Shown here: positions 32,601-44,123 of the stretch, piece after piece | How positions within the stretch are numbered: the first letter of the stretch is position 1 | How the letters are laid out: each line of letters starts with the position of its first letter | Notes under the pieces: generated by a model | Database searches by the model: none | What the model was told of the DNA's origin: nothing | The model's input: the letters and a program-made list of their open reading frames with translations, nothing else | Program-made: the position numbers and the translations under genes | Source: Mesorhabditis belari | Taxonomy: Eukaryota; Nematoda; Chromadorea; Rhabditida; Rhabditidae | NCBI GenBank assembly: GCA_958450365.1 | Contig: CAUEEP010000759.1 | Coordinates: 1,436,001-1,500,000, forward strand | Length of the DNA stretch: 64,000 bases | Direction: 5' to 3'

Positions 32601-34436
32601 TGTGTTTCATTTCTTGCTAGAGGTAAAGGACTTCCAGCAGGTGTTAGCATTGTTGGAGGCACTATTGTGGGAGCTTTTGTACTCTCAGGCTCTTCAGTAC
32701 ACTCATTTGTGGTTGATGCAAGAGATGTCAAGGTAGAGCTGGGATTTGTTGACGACTCAGTTGCTGTGTTCAAAGTAGAGCTAGGAGATTTAATTGTAGG
32801 TTCTGTAGAGCTAGGTTCAGTTGTTAATTCCTTCGTCGTCTCTTCACTGCAATCGTCGGTTGTGGTTGGAGGAGTTGCAGTAATCAAAGAGCTTGTTCTA
32901 GTTGAATGACTTGTAGTAGTGGTTGTAGTAGTTGGCGTCAAAGTTGGTGTTGCTACTGGGGCTTCAGTGCATTCATCCGTGGTGTTTGAAGGAGTTTTAG
33001 TAGTTGTTGTAGTGTTTGCAGTAGTTCTCGTTGTAGTTTGCAGTAGTTCTGGTTCAAGTGTAGCTGTTGTAGGAGTTGCTGTAGTGGTTGTAGTTGTAGT
33101 AGTCACCGGTTCCCACTTATCAGTGCTCCCACTAGTGCTAAACCCAGTAGGCGATGAAATCTCAGTCGGAGACAAAGTAGTAAGCTCAGGCAGCAAGTTG
33201 GGTAATACAATAGATCTAGATTCTATTGTTGCTTTGGGCTCAGGTGAGGTTATTGTATCATTATCACATTCTTCTGTCGGTATTGCAGTAGTTGGTGGCT
33301 TTATCGTTGAGTGAGTTGTAGTTGTAGTTGTAGTTGTAGTTGTAGTTGTAGTTGTAGTTGTAGTTGTAGTTGTAGCTATAGTACTGGTTATTGGAGTTCC
33401 AGTACTCGGCAGTAAAGTCGTCGTGTCATTCTCACAATCTTCTGTTGACTCTGGTAGCAACGTAGTGATCACTGGCAAAGATGTTGTAGTTGCAAACGTT
33501 CCAGTTCCAGGCAGTAGAGTCGCTGTGTCATTCTCACAATCTTCTGTCGACTCTGTGATCACTGATGTTGTAGTTGCAGTCGTTCTAGTTCCAGTAGTCG
33601 GCAGTAAAGTCGTCGTGTCATTTTCACATTCTTCCGTTGACTGAGTTAGATTCAAAGTTGGCAATGTTGTTAACGTTTCCTTGATCGGTGGCAACGTTAC
33701 TGTATCATTCTCACATTCCTCTGTGGGATCAGCTCTAATTGTTGGCACAGTTGAATCATTTTCGCATTCTTCTGTGGGATCAATTGGTACAAGTATTGTT
33801 GTCGGTGTTGGAGCCATCGTTGCAGTGTCATTCTCACGCTCTTCAGTCTCAACAGTCGAGATCAATGTAGCTGTGTCATTCTCAAATTCCTCCGTGGGAT
33901 CCGTTCTAGCTGTTGGCACCAACAAGTCATTCTCACACTCTTCAGTCGTTCCAAAGGCTTCTGTACTTTCTTTAGCCGTTGCTGTCGCAGTGTCATTCTC
34001 ACATTCTTCTGTAGGATCCGAGATCGGTAGGATTATTTCTGGTTGATTTGTAATACAGGCCTCAGTCGCATTCTCAGTCGATCTTTGTTCTTTAAGCTCA
34101 ACTCCATTCAGCAATTCAGCCGTCATTCCTTTATCCAAATTCAATGTTTCCATTTGTTTTTGATTCCTGTCTAAACCCTGAACATTTAAGACTCTAAGAA
34201 AGAAAGAAATAGAGCCATCATCTGCTTTAATTGCTACTCAAAATCTTTCTCAACTCACCATTTTCCATCATCATTTCCGTCAAATCCGTTTTGTTTTTAA
34301 CTCTCGGCAATGGTCGTTCCTTTTCATGATCGTTGATTGAATCTTTGAGTTTCACTTGTTTTGCTTTCAATTCAATTGTAGGTACACGTTTAGCATCAAC
34401 ATTTTTGAGGCTTTTTGAGGGAGATTCGGGAAACTC
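29636..34436 (-). CDS. Secreted family member 3 with giant Thr-rich mucin-like insert
   Basis: Exons in transcription order: 34436-34259, 34170-31215, 31171-31127, 30985-30843, 30797-30742, 30594-30499, 29749-29636 (TAA); 1195 residues seen and every join keeps phase. The signal-peptide exon upstream of 34436 was not found. A charged N-terminal exon is followed by a single exon of about 985 codons rich in Thr/Ser. Its first part repeats TEECEND-like motifs and its second repeats TEDCTEE-like motifs, so cysteines recur through a mucin-like region. The C-terminal exons form the family domain: Cys, IVLF, FQG, GLCF, C-x-D-L-P, Gly-Trp, S-x-x-V, CYVLY, NCEG and a last exon with TENL and two or three Cys. 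Long Val-rich frames on the + strand are shadows. The product is probably a heavily O-glycosylated secreted or surface protein. Confidence 0.8.
29931..30345. mobile_element. Fold-back element with telomere-type repeats in its loop
   Basis: Arms 29931-30110 and about 30195-30345 are complementary (for example AAGATCAAGCCAA and its complement). The loop holds TTAGGC hexamers at 30163-30195. It lies in the last intron of family gene 3. Confidence 0.75.
30163..30195. repeat. Short TTAGGC telomere-type run
   Basis: Five TTAGGC units, one shortened, in the loop of a palindrome. Confidence 0.7.
30340..30460. repeat. Array GTAGTCTGATCTT
   Basis: About seven units of 15-20 bp next to the palindrome arm, in the last intron of family gene 3. 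Confidence 0.75.
33318..33372. repeat. (GTTGTA)n inside the mucin exon
   Basis: About nine hexamers encoding poly-Thr on the - strand, which shows slippage-driven growth of the coding repeat. Confidence 0.9.
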
Positions 34437-34679
34437 CTGAAGAAAAATGGCTATTATTGATCAAATAAGTTGACTAAGCCTAAGCCAAGCCAAGCCAAGC
34501 CAAGCCAAGCCAAGCCTCAAATCCTAAATCAATAGCTTGTTTGGTTTGGTTTAGCGCTCGTTTCAAGCTTGTTGGAAAAGTTAGCTAGACTGATTTGCTT
34601 GGCAAAAGCAAAACAATCATTGCAGTGGATTTCTCTAATTCGTTTCCTAAAAGACACCTATTTTAGATTAGCTGAAAGG

Positions 34680-35045
34680 AGATGGAGCTGGAGCTGGAGC
34701 TGGAGCTGGAGCTGGAGCTGGAGCTGGAGCTGGAGCTGGAGCTGGAGCTGGAGCTGGAGCTGGAGCTGGAGCTGGAGCTGGAGCTGGAGCTGGAGCTGGA
34801 GCTGGAGCTGGAGCTGGAGCTGGAGCTGGAGTTGGAGCTGGAGCTGGAGCTGGAGCTGGAGCTGGAGCTGGATTAGCTGAAAGGAGCTGAAGCTGGAGCT
34901 GGATTAGCTGAAAGGAGCTGGAGCTGGATTGGCTGAAAGGAGCTGGAATAGCTGAAAGGAGCTGGAGCTGGAGCTGGATTAGCTAAAAGGAGATGGAGCT
35001 GGATTAGCTGAAAGGAGCTGGAGCTGGATTAGCTGAAAGGAGGGA
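34680..35045. repeat. (GGAGCT)n hexamer array
   Basis: About 32 near-perfect hexamers to 34873, then degenerate units with GGATTAGCTGAAA. Glu-Leu and Trp-Ser frames are artefacts of the repeat. Confidence 0.95.
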
Positions 35046-35555
35046 TTGGCTTGATTTTGCTATAGTAATAGTCATTATTTTGCTATAGTAATAGTCCTAA
35101 GCCTTTTAAAAATCAAACCTGAATGCCTAGTAAAGGCTGCGAATAGATGATGATTGTAAGAAATATCGTGTAAAGACACATGGCTCAAAATCTTCACATA
35201 ATCAATATTTAGCTCATTAATCCTTGAAAGAATCTCTTGCTTTTGTTGTTCTTTATTATATTCCTATGCTTTTTTCCTACTGTACCTCGAAAAATCAATG
35301 CCTTTTTCAATCAAAATCAATGCAACTCGGACAAAATTAATGTCTATTGAGTGGAAAAATTGCATCAAGGCAACATCAACATTCCCTTGTGAACTTGCGA
35401 TTAACTAGATAATCCTGTCGATCTTATCAAGATTAAATGAAACTAAATTCTATACAAATAGTAGACTAGTTTAAACTAAGTTAAGCTTATTAAAGAAGGC
35501 TCATCCAGTAGCTAACAATCAGTAGTTTTTCAGTTTTCAGCTTTTTCACCTTGTA

Positions 35556-36111
35556 TATAGGGTGCGTCATAATTATTGCAACAAGAGTTCAAAGACCGTT
35601 CAAAGACGTTCAAAGTTTTAAAGAAGAATGTGATGTCATGGGCGTGTAAAGCCAATAACAATCAAAATTGGACCTTCATGCAAGATGGAGCTCCCGCTCA
35701 CACGAAGAAGACGGCTCAGGACTGGTGTGTGGCCAACTTTCCCTCAGTGATCACCAAGGATGAATGGCCTGCAAACTCACCGGATCTCAATGTGATGGAC
35801 TTTTCCATTTGGGCAATCTTAGAGGCTAATGTCTGGTCTCGAAAACACACAAGTTTGGATTCTTTGAAGAAGTCTTTGACCAAAGGATGGAAGGCGATTC
35901 CTCAAGATGACATTCGGGCCGCAGTGGAGGCATATCCGAACCGATTAAGGGCTGTTATCAAGGCAAAAGGCGGTCATATCGAATGATCTCTTGTTTCCTT
36001 ATTTGTTACTGTTAAATAAAGCTATTTCTGTTTAAAAATCTTCTTCTAGTGAAACTTCTTGGTGTGCAATGCCTTGAGTATCTTGTTGCAATAATTATGA
36101 CGCACCTTGTA
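35556..36111 (+). mobile_element. Internally deleted Tc1-like transposon
   Basis: TIRs of about 28 bp (GGGTGCGTCATAATTATTGC and complement) flanked by TA. The frame 35576-35986 encodes the C-terminal part of a Tc1-type DDE transposase: FMQDGAPAHT (second catalytic Asp), WPANSPDLNVMD and a C-terminal stretch ending at a stop. The N-terminal DNA-binding part and first catalytic Asp are missing, so it is non-autonomous. It sits between family genes 3 and 4. Confidence 0.9.
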
Positions 36112-36364
36112 GATTCAAATCTAAAAGAAACTCAAAGTACAGCAATCATTATCATCATTTTAAACCGATCATTGAATATCTTCAGATTGAAATCTAATTC
36201 TAACTAATTCTAACTGTTGTGTGAACTGAATATTTCCTCAATTCCCTTAGCAAATGTTTTTGATGAAGGTAGGGAATGACCAAAGCCAACTTTTCTCCTC
36301 GTTCCTCGATAAAATTGATGGAATTTGTAAACTTGTGGACTATTAAAAAGTAAAAATAAAGAAT

Positions 36365-39300
36365 TTATTCATCATCAAATGAGCTTTGCGTGGTTGCTTG
36401 TCGTTTCGGATTCGGTTTTTCGGATTCATTGCACAAACGAAGTGATGAGTGGACTCTCGCGAGCCCCAAATCATTGAAATTCTCCGTCTTTTTCAAAAGC
36501 ATTCTTTTGTAATCGATCTGGAAACAAAAATTCAATAAAATCGATATTTCAGAAAATACGACAAAAGCCAAAGCTACGAGATTATCGTAATTTAAAGGTT
36601 ATAGTAATTTAAAGGTTATAGTAATTTGAGAAAACCGTCAAGCGTAAGAGAATACACTGATCAACTCATTCCCTACCTTCATCTTTAGCCCATCGCAGTT
36701 TGCTCCAGTGAACAATACATAACAGGACTCTTTCTCCCCCACATACGCCGACTCGACCGCTTTATCCCAACCCTAAACAAGTTGAAGCCTCTAAAAGATT
36801 TGTAATTTCACCCACGTCTGGAAAATCAACGCATTGCGATGATTGGAGCAGACAAAACACTATTTCCTCGCCTAAAATATGCACTGAATTGTTGATTGTG
36901 TTAAAGAGACCTTCATAAAGAATCCTCTTGAACAAAGCAATCCCAGCGAGTGAGCAATCTGGGATTTCCTCGTCCTAAATGTTCTTAAACATATTTAAAC
37001 ACAGGGCACTTACAGTTAAAGTGGCCACAGAAACAGTGGTTGAATTTGTCGTAGTTGCGGCACTTCCCCCCTCCCCATCACCTCCTTCTTCTTTCCATGT
37101 CGTTGTGACACTAGAAGGAGTCTTGGCTGTAGTTGTTTTAGTGTCTGGAGAGCTTACTCCTCCTCCTCCGTCTCCTCCTCCTCCGTCTTCGTTCAATGTC
37201 GTTGTGAGACTAGGAATCTTGACTGTAGTTGTTGCAGTGTCTGGAGAGCTTACTCCTCCTCCTCCTCCTCCACCTCCTCCGTCTCCTCCTCCTCCTCCGT
37301 CTCCTCCTCCGCCTTCGTTCAAGATCGTTGTGGGACTAGGAATCATGACTGTAGTTGTTGCAGTGTCTGGAGGGCTTACTCCTCCTCCGCCGTCTCCTCC
37401 ACCTCCTCCTCCATCGTTCATGTCCTCCTGGCCTAACTCCTGCCTGTTTCTTGCGGTGTCTGCCTACTCCACCTCCTCCTCCTCCTCCGTCTCCTCCTCC
37501 TCCTCCTCCGTCTCCCCCTCCGTCTCCTCCTCCTCCTCCTCCGTCCCCTCCTCCGTCTCCTCCTCCGTCTCCTCCTCCTCCTCCACCTCCTCCGTCTCCT
37601 CCTCCTCCTCCGTCTCCTCCTCCTCCTTCTCCTCCACCTCCTCCGTCTCCTCCTCCGTCTCCTCCTCCGTCTCCTCCTCCTCCTCTCCTCCTCCGTCTCC
37701 TCCTCCACCTCCTCCTCCGTCTCCTCCTCCGTCTCCTCCCTCCTCCTCCGCCTCTCCGTCTCACCTCGTCTCGTGCCTAGGAACCATGCCTGTCCTCCGT
37801 CTCCGTCTCCGGCTCTCCTCCTCCTCCTCCTCCTCCTCCTCCGTCTCCTCCTCCTCCTCCTCCGTCTCCCCCTCCGTCTCCTCCTCCTCCTCCTCCGTCC
37901 CCTCCTCCGTCTCCTCCTCCGTCTCCTCCTCCTCCTCCTCCTCCGTCTCCTCCTCCTCCTCCTCCGTCTCCTCCTCCGTCTCCCTCCTCCTCCTCCTCCG
38001 TCTCCTCCTCCGTCTCCTCTCCTCCTCCGTCTCCTCCTCCTCCTCCTCTCTCCTCCTCCTCCTCCGTCTCCTCCTCCGTCTCCCTCCTCCGTCTCCTCCC
38101 CTCCTCCTCCTCCTCCTCCTCCGTCTCCTCCTCCACCTCCTCCGTCTCCTCCTCCGTCTCCTCCTCCGCCTCCTCGTCTCAAGCTCCTCGTGGGCCTAGG
38201 AATCCTCGACTCTCCTCTGTCTCCCGTGTCTGGAGAGCTTACTCCACCTCCCTCCTCCTCCTCCGTCTCCTCCTCCTCCTCCTCCGTCTCCCCCTCCGTC
38301 TCCTCCTCCTCCTCCTCCGTCCCCTCCTCCGTCTCCTCCCTCCTCCTCTCTCCTCCGTCTCCTCCTCCTCCGTCTCCTCCTCCTCCTCCACCTCCTCCTC
38401 CGTCTCCTCCCCTCCTCCTCCGTCTCCTCCTCTCTCCTCCTCCTCCTCCTCCGTCTCCTCCTCCTCCTCCTCCGTCTCCTCCTCCGTCTCCTCCTCCTCC
38501 GTCTCCTCCTCCGTCTCCTCCTCCGTCTCCTCCTCCTCCTCCTCCTCCTCCGTCTCCCCCTCCGTCTCCTCCTCCTCCTCCGTCTCCTCCTCCTCCTCCT
38601 TCTCCTCCTCCGTCTCCTCCTCCACCTCCTCCGTCTCCTCCTCCTCCGTCTCCTCCTCCTCCGTCTCCTCCTCCGCCTTCGTTCAAGATCGTTGTGGGAC
38701 TAGGAATCATGACTGTAGTTGTTGCAGTGTCTGGAGAGCTTACTCCACCTCCTCCTCCTCCTCCTCCGTTTCCTCCTCCTCCTCCTCCTCCTCCTCCTGC
38801 TCCACCTCCTCCTCCATCGTTCAATGTCGTTATGGGACTAGGAATCTTGACTGTAGTTGTTGCAGTGTCTGGTGAGCTTACTCCTCTTCCGCTGTCTCCT
38901 CCTCCACCTCCTCCTCCTTCGTTGAAGATCGTTGTGGGATTAGGAATCTTGACTGTAGTTGCTGCAGTGTCTGGAGGCAAAGGCAGAATGCCCTTTGTTG
39001 TTGCGTTTGTTAGTGTTGTTGTTGTAATCGGTTGTCGAGTTGTTGATGGATTGACTTTGCTCGGAGTAACCGGGTTCTGTGTTGTCGAGATGAATCCAAT
39101 CGTTTCATTTGATTCTGCAGTTATTGTTTGAGTGCATGGTTGATCATCATCAAAGGTTGCCGGCCCAAAAGTGTGCATGAGCCATTCATCGAGTGACCGG
39201 GGGGAGTTCGCATTTTCCTTCGCATGTGGATGTGCCTAGATTAGCACTTAATGATACTGTGTCATCACCGCTGTAAGCTTAATCTAGTCAAATACTAAAA

Positions 39301-39962
39301 ATCTCGTTTAGCGTTTTTTCCTTTCGACTACACTCACTCTAAACATATTTCCATACTAGACCTGTTCCTTTTCTTCTGATTGTCAATAGTTGTACAACGA
39401 AGAAGCTATATTTTCATGATTTCTTGAGACAAAGACAGAATTTTCCTATCTGGCTCTAAAAGGCCTTTAAAAAGTAGCCATTGAGGTGATCAAATCTCTT
39501 TTTTCCATTGTACAATTGTTGGCCGTTGTACAATTGATCAAAAATAAACAGCTTTCAAAAGTATTCAAGTCTCACTCGACATCGAGGCTTCGTTTTGGAT
39601 CCGTTCTAACCTCCGGTACTAGTCAAGCTTGTAATCTAACCTCCGATACTAATCAAGCTTGTAAACTAGATCTTTAAAAGATTTGAAATTGCATTCCAAA
39701 ACTCAATGACTCTGTAAATTGAGCACAAAGATCTTTAAACAACCTTTTCTTGTCGAAATGGTAAATGCTGGGATATTGTTGATGTTGTTGTTGTAAAGGA
39801 AGCAAGACTGATGCCTAAATCCGAATGTATTAGGTGTGTTGCTGGTTTGATATTGATAAATTGAGCACAAAGATCTTCTATATCATCGGGGAAGTTCATT
39901 TGAGCCCATTCTTCGATCGAGAGAGATCGGAGCGCAGAATTTGCAGAATTGGCTGACTGCTT
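36365..39962 (-). CDS. Secreted family member 4 with Gly/Asp-rich insert, frame broken
   Basis: Exons in transcription order: 39962-39744, 39235-37014 (interrupted), 36974-36911, 36871-36816, 36772-36677, 36517-36365 (TAA). The signal exon is not found. Exon 1 and the start of exon 2 share an N-S-x-R-S-L-x-x-E-W motif, suggesting an internal duplication. Exon 2 starts with Thr-rich sequence, then repeats a module (SSPDTATTTVKIPSP then Gly/Asp runs). Between about 37430 and 38680 the GGAGGA-type tract changes register several times and no single frame stays open. The C-terminal exons are intact: Cys, IALF, YEG, C-x-D-F-P, Gly-Trp, S-A-Y-V, CYVLF, NCDG and TENF. Either an intact gene with sequence errors in the GC-rich repeat, or a decaying gene. 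Confidence 0.65.
37464..38690. repeat. (TCC)n-rich tract inside family gene 4
   Basis: About 1.2 kb of TCC triplets with regular CGTCTCC interruptions. The - strand is G-rich (GGAGGA), so it is prone to slippage and G-quadruplex formation. Pro- and Ser-rich + strand frames are shadows. Confidence 0.95.
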
Positions 39963-40239
39963 CTAGAAATTTGCTTGTTTAAACGGGGTTTTTTTAAAAT
40001 GTTTCAAAGCCAGAATATATCTTCTGTGTTCCATTTTATTACTTCGTTTCTTAAACCGCCTTTTCTTTTCTTTCTTCTACTCATGCTCCCTCTCCACCTT
40101 TCTATTAATCTTGTCTCTTTATTTTATCAAATCTATCCACTTTTTGCATTTTCTTTGTGTTTTTATGCTGTTTGCGCCTATTTTTCGTTATTTTTTTTAC
40201 AGATTTTACGCTTCTACGAAAAATTTAACGACTTTTAAC

Positions 40240-40970
40240 GACAACGAGAAAGTTAACGATTTAACGACGAGTCAAGGATGATTCAACAACAATTCAACGA
40301 TGATTCAACGACGATTCAATGATGATTCAACGATGATTCAACGACGATTTAACGACGATTCAACAACGATTCAAGGATGATTCGGCAACGATTCAACAAC
40401 GATTCAACAACAATTCAACGATGATTCAACGACGATTCGACAACGACAACGATGACAACGAGATCAATGAGATTCAACGAGATCAACAACGATTCATCGA
40501 CGATTCATCGATGATTCAACGACGATTTAACGACGATTCAACAACGATTCAAGGATGATTCGGCAACGATTCAATGATGATTCAACGATGATTCAACGAC
40601 GATTTAACGACGATTCAACAACGATTCAAGGATGATTCAACAACGATTCAACAACGATTCAAGGATGATTCAACAACGATTCAACAACGATTCAAGGATG
40701 ATTCAACAACGATTCAACAACGATTCAACAACGATTCAAGGATGATTCAACAACGATTCAACAACGATTCAAGGATGATTCAACAACGATTCAACAACGA
40801 TTCAACAACGATTCAAGGATGATTCAACAACGATTCAACAACGATTCAAGGATGATTCAACAACGATTCAACAACGATTCAACAACGATTCAACAACGAT
40901 TCAAGGATGATTCAACAACGATTCAACAACGATTCAAGGATGATTCAACAACGATTCAACGATTTGAAAC
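40240..40970. repeat. 12-bp array AACGATTCAACA
   Basis: About 60 units with a higher-order pattern that inserts AGGATGATTC every two or three units. Confidence 0.9.
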
Positions 40971-41334
40971 GAAAAAAGACGAGCCAAATTCCAACAGTCT
41001 GATGCTCATTAGATAAAATTTTACGATAAAGATAAAATTGCCGCTGATTAAATAAAAAACAGGAGCTTTGCTTTGAATTTACAGTGAAATGTTTTTTTCG
41101 TACTAACAATGTACTAAAAATGTACTAACAGTCTGTTCTAGGTTATCAGAGTTAAACTTCTAGAAAATCTCTAGAAACTGATTAAAGTATTTAAAAAATA
41201 TGATACCCTACTCTGCAATAATGTCCAATTCAATTCAAATCGAATACAATAGATAATCAAATACAATTAGATAAAAATTAGAGCAAGATAGAAAGGGGAA
41301 AGGGTTTGAGAAAACTCTATAAACAAAACTCTTT

Positions 41335-41588
41335 AAACAAATTTTATTCTATTCTATTCTATTCTATTCTATTCTATTCTATTCTATTCTATTCTATTCT
41401 ATTCTATTCTATTCTATTCATCTATTCTATTCTATTCTATTCTCATTCTATTCTATTCTATTCTATTCTATTCTATTCTATTCTATTCTATTCTATTCTA
41501 TTCTATTCTATTCTATTCTATTCTATTCTATTCTATTCTATTCTATTCTATTCTATTCTATTCTATTCTATTCTATTCTATTCTATTT
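41335..41588. repeat. (ATTCT)n pentanucleotide array
   Basis: About 50 units with two small interruptions. Confidence 0.95.
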
Positions 41589-41812
41589 ACGATCATTAAA
41601 AACCTCTTGCGATTGAATTGGTAATTGGATGGCTTCGTGAAAAAGTCTTGAAAAAAAGATCAAAATAGTAATTGAATAAATCATGATCAGAACAAAATCG
41701 AGTTTTTCTTGTGTGTGAAATTTTGAACGGAAAAAAATGGAGAAAAAGAAGAGAAAAAGGAGCATTTGATGAATTAATTAATTAGTTGGATAGTCCTTTT
41801 AGCACCTTTTAG

Positions 41813-41866
41813 CACAAGGATGGGGCTGACGGACACCCAAGTCAAGGCTTGGTATCAGAATAAAAG
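41813..41866 (+). pseudogene. Orphan homeobox exon (recognition helix)
   Basis: After a TTTTAG acceptor a 54-bp exon reads TRMGLTDTQVKAWYQNK and stops at a GT donor. LT-x-TQVK-x-W-[FY]-Q-N-[KR]-R is the third helix of a homeodomain with the invariant Trp, Gln and Asn. No exon for helices 1-2 or for the tail was found nearby. Either a remnant or one exon of a gene with very large introns. Confidence 0.55.
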
Positions 41867-42139
41867 GTTGGGCTTGAGAACTTGTCATTGATTAGTACAA
41901 TGAATTTCAAATGCCGCAGCACTCATTCATTCTCTTCAGTCACTCATCTCTCTTATCCAATTTTGAGCAATAATAGACCCGAGCCTAGGGGAGCATTAAG
42001 CGATCGAAATGGCCGCCAACATGATTAAATTAGTATCCAATATTCTTCGAAGACTCTCCATTATCAAGACTTCGAAGACATTATCAATTATTTGTAGTTT
42101 ACACCTTTATCTCCACTGAATGTTCTTCAGGATTATTTC

Positions 42140-42671
42140 TATTGGATTGGTGAATTGAAAACTGCCGGCTATTGTCATATGTGACAGTTTGAGCACTTTC
42201 TTCAAAAGAAACCCATTTTGGTGTCAATGGAAAAGTTGTAGAGAATCAAAAATCGAGCTTAAATCCAAATTTTCAGAACGATTCAAAAACTGGTTTTCAA
42301 GAAATGCCAAATTTACGAATTTTCACAAAACTTGCATTTTAAGCGAAACTACTAAGTGGATCTTTTTGGAAATTTGGCTATAAACCTAATTTTTGATTCT
42401 CTACAACTTTTCTATTGACACCAAAATGGGTTTCTTTTGAAGAAAGTGCTCAAATGCTCAAACTGGGACATCTCCAGTCCTCGATTTTTGAGTCTCACAC
42501 TTGTCTCACACACAAACAAAAATCCTACTACGAAAGAGGAATCCGAAAATTGCCTGTAAAATGGGCAGAAGTCGTCAATAATAATGGAAATTATTTGGAA
42601 TGAATTTATGGTTTTATGTTGAATAAATTTTAGTTCAAAGTCTGGCAGTTTTCAATTCACCAACCTAATAG
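42140..42671 (+). mobile_element. MITE family 3 (mariner-derived), copy 2
   Basis: Same TIRs as 9740-10266. The frame 42415-42603 ends with [13 protein letters not shown]...GNYLE and a stop, matching the usual C-terminus of mariner transposases. All catalytic parts are gone. Confidence 0.85.
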
Positions 42672-42780
42672 ATATGAGCCTGGAGTATGATAAAGTCTTC
42701 TTTACTGAAAAATAACAATTAACTTTACAGTACTTTCTAAAAAATCAACTAAAAAGCTACACTTCTAGCTTATAGCTTTT
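42672..42780. repeat. Dispersed repeat, inverted match to 27060-27160
   Basis: About 110 bp in common, including GTATGATAAAGTCTTCTTTA. It directly abuts the mariner MITE. Confidence 0.7.
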
Positions 42781-42989
42781 TTAGCTTATGTCTGTTTTCC
42801 GTCTGTTTTCCGCCTGTTTTCCATCTGTCTTCCGTCTGTCTTCCGTCTTTTTTAATGAAAGTGCGAATTTGTCAAATCATGAACTTTTATGGTTTCAATT
42901 GAGCTTTGTTTTTGAATGTTTTAAATGTAAATAGATTGTATCTATGCACGAATTAAATGTAAATTTGCCACTAATCAATTTATTGTTCA

Positions 42990-44087
42990 TCAGTGGTGGG
43001 TTGTCTCGTACTCGTTGCACACACGAATCGAGGCATGGCGACCGGCAAGATTGTTGTCGAAGAGGTTCTCCGTTTTGCGCTCTTTCACCTTACGGTAGTT
43101 CACCTGAACAAAACCTTCATAATGCGATTCTAAAAAGTCTTCTAAAAAGTAAAAAGACATTTTAGACGAACCACCGTAATCCTAGCGCCAGTTTTCGTAT
43201 TTAATCAGCCCAATTTTGGTCTAGTTCGGGGTGTAACGTAATCGAGGATGATTTGTATTTCAGAATAGCTGAATGGCACAAATGGGTTTCCCTAAAACCC
43301 TCACAACGTTCAGTATAAGGTTGAAATCGTGAATTATCTACGAAATTATGATTCAGCACTTTGAAATTATCTGCCGAAAGGCATTTTTTTTGTTATCCTT
43401 AAGGCCCTTAAGGCCCCCCGTATCCTTAAGGCGATTTTCTTTCCTAGAATTGAAATTTACCGTAGATTTTTCATCTCTTTCGTGTGATCTACCCTAAAAT
43501 CTGCATCTAGGGTTTCTCGCGAGCGTTTTTCTTTAATTTACACTTGAGGAAAAGTACCATAGTCTTAGCGAAAATGATTATAAAAAATCGGTGCTAAAAA
43601 TCGGTGCTAAAAATTGGCGCGAAAAAAACACGAGCGCTTCCATAAGGAGGCGACTCGACTCCATACGATTCCTTTTAAAGATATCCAGTCGTTTAACTGA
43701 TTTTGGTGGCTATCTGTAAAACTAGAGTTGACCTTTGTTCGTTATCGATTAATATATATGGCTCCTTTTAAAGAAATTCGCCGGTTTAACTGATTTTGGT
43801 GGCAAATGTAAATGGCAAATCCCTTCAAATGTAAAGATATTCAATTTACTCGATGTGTAAAGAGGATTACTCGTAGTTAATCGATCAAAAACATTGATTA
43901 ATCGAAATTACGCGTGCAAATTTTACTTGCAAGGAACACACTCTACTTATGATACGCATTACAAAAAGGAGTGTGAGGAGAAGCATCAAATCCCAAAAGA
44001 ATGGCAAGCCAAACCCAAAAGAATTGCAAGCCAAACCCAAAAGAATGAGAAGCTAAAAGTAAAAGTCCAAGTTCTCTTTAAAATCGA

Positions 44088-44123
<36 letters not shown>

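Larger units (their letters stand above)
34437..36364. other. Spacer and 5' region of family gene 3
   Basis: It contains degenerate GCCTAA/GCCAA units (34471-34513), a GGAGCT array (34680-35045) and a Tc1-like element (35556-36111). The missing signal exon of family gene 3 should be here. Confidence 0.5.
39963..42989. other. Repeat-rich spacer between family genes 4 and 5
   Basis: Pyrimidine-rich 40000-40200, a 12-bp array to 40970, a pentanucleotide array, a lone homeobox exon (41813-41866) and a mariner MITE (42140-42671). The missing 5' exon of family gene 4 may be here. Confidence 0.5.

Noticed and set aside
31218..33314. Long Val/Ser-rich frames on the + strand
   Set aside because: Complement of the Thr-rich mucin exon. 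The - strand frame is longer, uninterrupted and joins in phase to the domain exons.
34569..34880. Trp-Ser and Glu-Leu repeat frames
   Set aside because: GGAGCT hexamer array with no gene context.
36979..39131. Pro- and Ser-rich frames of 400-450 residues on the + strand
   Set aside because: Complement of the Gly/Asp-rich exon. The - strand carries the modules and the downstream domain exons.
39975..40238. 87-residue hydrophobic frame
   Set aside because: Comes from a pyrimidine-rich stretch; no homology, no splice context and no partner exon.
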